32,867 bases of DNA from the NCBI GenBank assembly GCA_021845825.1, contig JAJZVF010000008.1:1-32867 (forward strand). The letters are read 5' to 3'. Both the position numbers and the translations under genes were made by a program. Below the pieces are notes generated by a model, which was given only the letters and a program-made list of their open reading frames with translations, had not been told where the DNA came from and did no database searches. The stretch comes from Pseudomonadota bacterium (GTDB lineage Bacteria; Pseudomonadota; Gammaproteobacteria; Steroidobacterales; Steroidobacteraceae). Of the stretch, positions 29,367-32,867 are shown one piece after another; position 1 is the first letter of the stretch; every line of letters starts with the position of its first letter.

Positions 29367-30548
29367 TCAGCGAATGGTGGCTTGTGCCCGGGCGTGCCCC
29401 TCGGCTTCGCGCAGCTTCACCTGCAGGCGGCGCAGCATGAGCTGGATGAATCGCTCGAACAGCGGCTTGACGTCGTGGGGGCCGGGGCTCGCCTCAGGGT
29501 GCCCCTGGAAGCCGAACACCGGCTGACCCCTGAACGCAAGGCCCTGGAGCGAGCCGTCGAACAGGGAGCGGTGCGTGGGCAGCACATTGGCAGGCAGCGT
29601 CGATTCATCGACCGCGAAACCGTGATTCTGGCTGGTGATGAGCACGCGGCCGGTCTCAAGATCCTGCACGGGATGGTTGGCGCCGTGGTGGCCGAACTTC
29701 ATCTTGATGGTGCGCGCCCCGCTCGCGAGCCCGAGGATCTGATGTCCCAGACAGATGCCGAACAGCGGCAGATCGGTCTCGAGAAAGGCGCGCGTGGCGC
29801 GGATTGCGTACTCACAAGGCTCCGGATCTCCCGGCCCGTTCGAGAGAAACACCCCGTCCGGATTGAGCGCGAGCGCCTCCTCGGCAGCCGTTTCCGCCGG
29901 CACCACCGTCATCCGGCAGCCGAAGTCCGCGAGCAAGCGCAGGATGTTGCGCTTGATGCCGAAATCGTAGGCCACCACGTGCAGCCGCTGGTGCGCGCGC
30001 AGCAGGCGCGCACTCTGCGGCCAGACGCTGCCCTCGTTCCATTGGTAGCTGCGCTTGGTGGTGACCACCTTGGCGAGATCCATGCCCTTCAAGCCCGGGA
30101 ACTTGCGCGCAGCCTTCGCCGCCGCCGCCTCATCGGCCTTCTCGCCCGTCATGATGCAACCGGCCTGAGCGCCGCTTTGGCGCAGGCGCCGGGTGAGACG
30201 GCGCGTATCGATGCCGGCGATGGCCACCACCTTGGCGCGCTCGAGGAACTCCCCGAGCGACTCGTTGGCGCGCCAGCTGCTTGCCTTGAAGGGCAGATCG
30301 CGGATGATGAGTCCGGCGGCATATACGCGGGCGGACTCCAGATCCTCGGGCGTCGCGCCCGTATTGCCGATGTGCGGACAGGTGAGCGTGACGATCTGAC
30401 GGGCATACGACGGGTCGGTGAGAATTTCCTGGTAGCCCGTCAACGCGGTGTTGAAAACGACTTCGCCGGTGGTGTTGCCTTTGGCACCAATCGACTGGCC
30501 GCGGAAGACGGTGCCATCCGCCAGTGCCAGTACTGCCGGGACGCTCAC
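29367..30548 (-). CDS. carA: Carbamoyl-phosphate synthase small subunit (glutaminase)
   Basis: Class I glutamine amidotransferase that hydrolyses glutamine and channels ammonia to CarB. It has 393 residues. The N-terminal CPSase domain starts [14 protein letters not shown], with [16 protein letters not shown]. The GATase domain carries the nucleophile Cys266 ([13 protein letters not shown]), GHHGANHPV, the QNHGFAV loop, and His350/Glu352 ([14 protein letters not shown]), a complete triad. The start is GTG at 30548, preceded by GAGAGGAA. Its 287-bp leader contains a promoter, tandem repeats and a terminator-like hairpin, suggesting regulated transcription. Confidence 0.98.
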   Translation of the reverse strand: MSVPAVLALADGTVFRGQSIGAKGNTTGEVVFNTALTGYQEILTDPSYARQIVTLTCPHIGNTGATPEDLESARVYAAGLIIRDLPFKASSWRANESLGEFLERAKVVAIAGIDTRRLTRRLRQSGAQAGCIMTGEKADEAAAAKAARKFPGLKGMDLAKVVTTKRSYQWNEGSVWPQSARLLRAHQRLHVVAYDFGIKRNILRLLADFGCRMTVVPAETAAEEALALNPDGVFLSNGPGDPEPCEYAIRATRAFLETDLPLFGICLGHQILGLASGARTIKMKFGHHGANHPVQDLETGRVLITSQNHGFAVDESTLPANVLPTHRSLFDGSLQGLAFRGQPVFGFQGHPEASPGPHDVKPLFERFIQLMLRRLQVKLREAEGHARAQATIR

Positions 30549-30660
30549 TGCGATGATTCCTCTCTAGGTTGTCGGATCGGCTCGCGAATCAGTCGGCCAA
30601 GCGCCCGTCACGCGCCCGAGGGCGACAGGCTCGGCGCTTCGAGATCGACGACTTGCACAT

Positions 30661-30698
30661 ATACAAAGCGGGAGGCGTTCTTGCGAACGACCTCCCGC
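30661..30698 (-). terminator. Strong intrinsic terminator-like hairpin in the carA leader
   Basis: On the minus strand GCGGGAGG pairs with CCTCCCGC and CGTTC pairs with GAACG, with one bulged T and a GCAA (GNRA) loop, followed by TTTGTAT. This is a 13-bp stem with a U-rich tail, the best terminator in the window. It lies 138 bases past the dapB stop and about 110 before the carA start. It may end dapB transcripts, or act as an attenuator if transcription starts at the promoter at 30756-30784. Confidence 0.65.
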
Positions 30699-30705
30699 CT
30701 TGCGT

Positions 30706-30747
30706 GGACTAACCCGCACACGAATCGGACTAACCCGCACACGGATC
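30706..30747. repeat. Two tandem 21-bp direct repeats before carA
   Basis: The 16-bp core GGACTAACCCGCACAC occurs at 30706-30721 and 30727-30742, each followed by GAATC or GGATC, making two 21-bp units with one mismatch. The period of two helical turns would put both copies on one face of the DNA. They lie just downstream of a predicted carA promoter start and just before the hairpin, so they could be DNA operators or leader-RNA elements. Confidence 0.8.
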
Positions 30748-30755
30748 AGGTGGAA

Positions 30756-30784
30756 ATTTTACGGGGGTCGGCTGCGGGTGTCCA
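30756..30784 (-). promoter_or_regulatory. Candidate sigma70 promoter for carA
   Basis: On the minus strand TGGACA (30779-30784) and TAAAAT (30756-30761) are 17 bp apart; each matches five of six consensus bases. Transcription would begin near 30749, giving a leader of about 200 bases that contains the tandem repeats and the hairpin. A weaker alternative, TCGCAA-N17-TATATG, overlaps the hairpin itself. Confidence 0.55.
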
Positions 30785-30835
30785 TGGAAAATCCTGGCGG
30801 CACGGCCGGCGCAAAGCCGCGGGGAACGTCTCAAC

Positions 30836-31648
30836 TTATTGATTTTTAAACAAAATATCGCGCATCGTGTAGCGTCCCGCCGGCTGTCGGGCAAGCCAGA
30901 GCGCAGCCCTCAGCGCACCGCGAGCGAAGATGGCGCGATCGGTCGCCTGGTGCGAGAGACTCAGCCGCTCGCCCAGACCGGCGAACCATACCTCGTGCTC
31001 CCCGACCACATCCCCGCCGCGCATCACCGCGAAGCCGATTTCCCCCTGCCTGCGCGGGCCTGTCCGGCTCGCGCCCACGGCTGCGGTCGCCTCCCCGGCG
31101 GGCAGATTCCGTCCCTCGGCCGCGGAGCGGGCGAGCGCGAGCGCCGTGCCGGAAGGCGCGTCCGATTTCATGCGGTGATGCTTCTCGAGAATCTCGATAT
31201 CGAACTGCGGCGGAAGGGCCCGGGCGGCGATACGCACGAGCTCGGCGAGCAGCGTCACCCCGAGGCTGGTGTTGGGGGCGACCAGCAGGGCGATGTCCCG
31301 CGAGGCAGCCTCGAGCTCGGCCTCGGACAGCTGCGGCGCAAAGCCGGTGGTGCCGATCAGCAACGGTTTGCCGGCGGCACGGCACGCGCTCAGATGCGCA
31401 AGCGCCGCCTGCGGCTGGGAGAAATCGACGACCACATCCGCTGTCCCCAGGGTGGCGGGCAGATCGGCGGTCACCGCAATCCCGAGCCGCCTACCGGCCG
31501 GCTCGCCGGCGTCCCGCCCAAGACTGGGGCTGTGAGCGGAAGCGACCGCCCCGGTGATCGCAAGATCCGCAAACTCCGGTGCCGTGCGCAACAGCGCCTG
31601 CCCCATGCGGCCGGTGACCCCAACGATGACTGCGCGGGTTTTCTGCAT
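30836..31648 (-). CDS. dapB: 4-hydroxy-tetrahydrodipicolinate reductase
   Basis: Lysine/diaminopimelate pathway enzyme that reduces HTPA with NAD(P)H. The product is 270 residues. The Rossmann loop VGVTGRMGQAL, DVVVDFSQPQA, IGTTGF, VAPNTSLGVTLL, the catalytic stretch EKHHRMKSDAPSGTAL (His-His, Lys, and the substrate loop SGTA) and the C-terminal GEHEVWFAG and LSHQATDRAIFARGAL are all present. ATG at 31648 is used; a GTG immediately before it (31651) is an alternative, and neither has a clear ribosome binding site, so coupling to dnaJ, 20 bases upstream, is likely. Confidence 0.97.
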   Translation of the reverse strand: MQKTRAVIVGVTGRMGQALLRTAPEFADLAITGAVASAHSPSLGRDAGEPAGRRLGIAVTADLPATLGTADVVVDFSQPQAALAHLSACRAAGKPLLIGTTGFAPQLSEAELEAASRDIALLVAPNTSLGVTLLAELVRIAARALPPQFDIEILEKHHRMKSDAPSGTALALARSAAEGRNLPAGEATAAVGASRTGPRRQGEIGFAVMRGGDVVGEHEVWFAGLGERLSLSHQATDRAIFARGALRAALWLARQPAGRYTMRDILFKNQ

Positions 31649-31668
31649 CACGGCGTGAATGAAGGAGC

Positions 31669-32805
31669 TCAGGCCCCTGAGAAGAAGCGCTTCACCCCCT
31701 CGAAGAAGCCCTTTTCCCTCGGCGCGTGACGTGAGCCGCCGTGCTTGAGGGACTGCTCGAGCTTGTGGATGAGCTCCTTTTGCTCGACCGACAGGTGCAC
31801 GGGGGTCTCAACGACCACACGGCAGAAGAGATCACCGCGCGAGCTGCCACGCACCGGCTTCACGCCCTTGTCCCGCAACCGGAATACGCGGCCGGACTGG
31901 GTCTCAGCCGGAATCTTGAGCGCGACATTGCCGTCGAGCGTGGGCACTTCCACGGTGCCGCCAAGCGCCGCCGTAGCGAAGCTGATCGGCACTTCACAGG
32001 AAAGGTGCTCGCCATCACGCTCGAAGATCGGATGCTCGCGAACGTGCACCTCGACATAGAGGTCTCCCGGCGGTCCGCCGTTGCGGCCTGCCTCGCCTTC
32101 TCCGGCAAGCCGGATGCGGTCGCCGGTGTCGACGCCGGCGGGGATCTTCACCGAGAGCTTGCGGCTCCGACGCACCCGCCCCTGGCCAAAGCAGGAGTCG
32201 CAGGGGTTGCGGATGAGCGTGCCGGTGCCGCGGCATTTGGGACAGGTCTGCTGCAGCTGAAAGAAGCCCTGGGAGATGCGCACCTGACCGGCGCCGCCGC
32301 AGGTATCGCAGGTGGCCGGTGAGCTGCCCTTGGCCGCCCCGCTGCCGTGGCAAGCTTCGCATTCGACGAGCTTCGCCACCTCGACCTCGACAGTATGGCC
32401 GAACACGGCCTGATGCAGATCGAGCTCGAGCTCGTAGCGCAGGTCCGCGCCACGGAAAACCTGGGATCGTCCGCCGCGGCTTGCCGCCCCGAAGATGTCG
32501 CCGAAGACATCGCCGAAGATATCACCGAACGCATCCGCCGGACTGGGCCCCGCCCGGCCGCGGCCGCCGGCTGCCGCAGCCTCCACCCCTGCATGGCCGT
32601 ACTGATCGTACGCGGCGCGCTTCGGCTGATCCGTGAGCACCTCATAGGCCTCCTTCGCCTCCTTGAAGCGCTCTTCGGCCTCCGTGTCGCCCGGATTGCG
32701 ATCCGGGTGATACTTCATTGCCAGACGCCGATAGGCCTTCTTGATCTCCGCCTCGGTCGCCGTCTTCGGTACCTCGAGTACCTTGTAGTAATCGCGTTTG
32801 GCCAT
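31669..32805 (-). CDS. dnaJ: Chaperone protein DnaJ
   Basis: Hsp40 co-chaperone that delivers substrates to DnaK and stimulates its ATPase. The 378 residues show the J-domain with HPD at 33-35, a Gly/Phe-rich linker containing [14 protein letters not shown], four zinc-finger repeats ([32 protein letters not shown]) and the C-terminal substrate-binding domain. The order dnaJ-dapB-carAB suggests dnaK lies just right of the window. Upstream, TATGAT (32824-32829, minus) is a possible -10 within a TTAGCG/CGCTAA inverted repeat (32815-32843), with only a poor -35. Confidence 0.98.
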   Translation of the reverse strand: MAKRDYYKVLEVPKTATEAEIKKAYRRLAMKYHPDRNPGDTEAEERFKEAKEAYEVLTDQPKRAAYDQYGHAGVEAAAAGGRGRAGPSPADAFGDIFGDVFGDIFGAASRGGRSQVFRGADLRYELELDLHQAVFGHTVEVEVAKLVECEACHGSGAAKGSSPATCDTCGGAGQVRISQGFFQLQQTCPKCRGTGTLIRNPCDSCFGQGRVRRSRKLSVKIPAGVDTGDRIRLAGEGEAGRNGGPPGDLYVEVHVREHPIFERDGEHLSCEVPISFATAALGGTVEVPTLDGNVALKIPAETQSGRVFRLRDKGVKPVRGSSRGDLFCRVVVETPVHLSVEQKELIHKLEQSLKHGGSRHAPREKGFFEGVKRFFSGA

Positions 32806-32867
32806 GCAGCAATGTTAGCGCGAATCATACGCGCGCACGCTAAAAGTCAGGTGTCGGAACTCTCCAT

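Noticed and set aside
30589-30660. Minus-strand 23-codon frame in the carA leader with six Arg codons, resembling an arginine-sensing leader peptide
   Set aside because: No ribosome binding site precedes the ATG, it lies after the terminator hairpin rather than before it, and Arg-rich frames are common by chance in this GC-rich DNA. A lack of ribosome footprints would confirm the rejection; strong footprints would revive it.

Overview
The window is a GC-rich bacterial chromosome segment carrying almost only housekeeping genes. Gene order and protein features point to a gammaproteobacterium of the Xanthomonadales/Nevskiales/Steroidobacterales type. The run dnaJ-dapB-carA-carB-greA, yhbY (opposite strand), rlmE-ftsH-folP-glmM-(tpiA)-secG-tRNA-Leu(GAG) matches the classic gammaproteobacterial order. 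A 14-gene nuo operon directly behind secG/tRNA-Leu is what I recall from xanthomonads. That taxonomic placement is inference from memory of gene order, not a database search.

Left end (1-3820): hmgA (homogentisate 1,2-dioxygenase, cut by the left edge) is divergent from a MarR-family regulator. The regulator is translationally coupled to a small exported, membrane-anchored protein of unknown function. A soluble chemoreceptor with a C-terminal sensor domain follows on the minus strand. Positions 3821-4210 hold no convincing gene.

Middle (4211-18574, minus strand): a complete nuoA-nuoN operon for proton-pumping NADH:quinone oxidoreductase (complex I). All 14 genes are intact, nuoC and nuoD are separate, and most junctions are a few bases or overlapping. 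Upstream on the same strand come tRNA-Leu(GAG), secG and tpiA, probably one transcript starting at a promoter near 19973-20001.

Right end (20025-32805): glmM (cell wall precursor), folP (folate), ftsH (membrane protease) and rlmE (23S rRNA methyltransferase) on the minus strand; yhbY on the plus strand, converging within 3 nt on greA; then carB-carA, dapB and dnaJ on the minus strand. dnaK is probably just outside the right edge.

No cryptic mobile element, CRISPR array or defence island is visible. The most interesting non-coding structure is the carA leader (30549-30835): a good sigma70-type promoter, then two tandem 21-bp repeats, then a strong terminator-like hairpin with a U-rich tail, all about 110-200 nt before the carA start. 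This arrangement would suit attenuation or operator control of carbamoyl-phosphate synthesis. Secondary points are the MarR/hmgA divergent pair with an inverted repeat between them, the chemoreceptor layout, a sigma32-like element before rlmE-ftsH, and a -10 box directly before the yhbY start.
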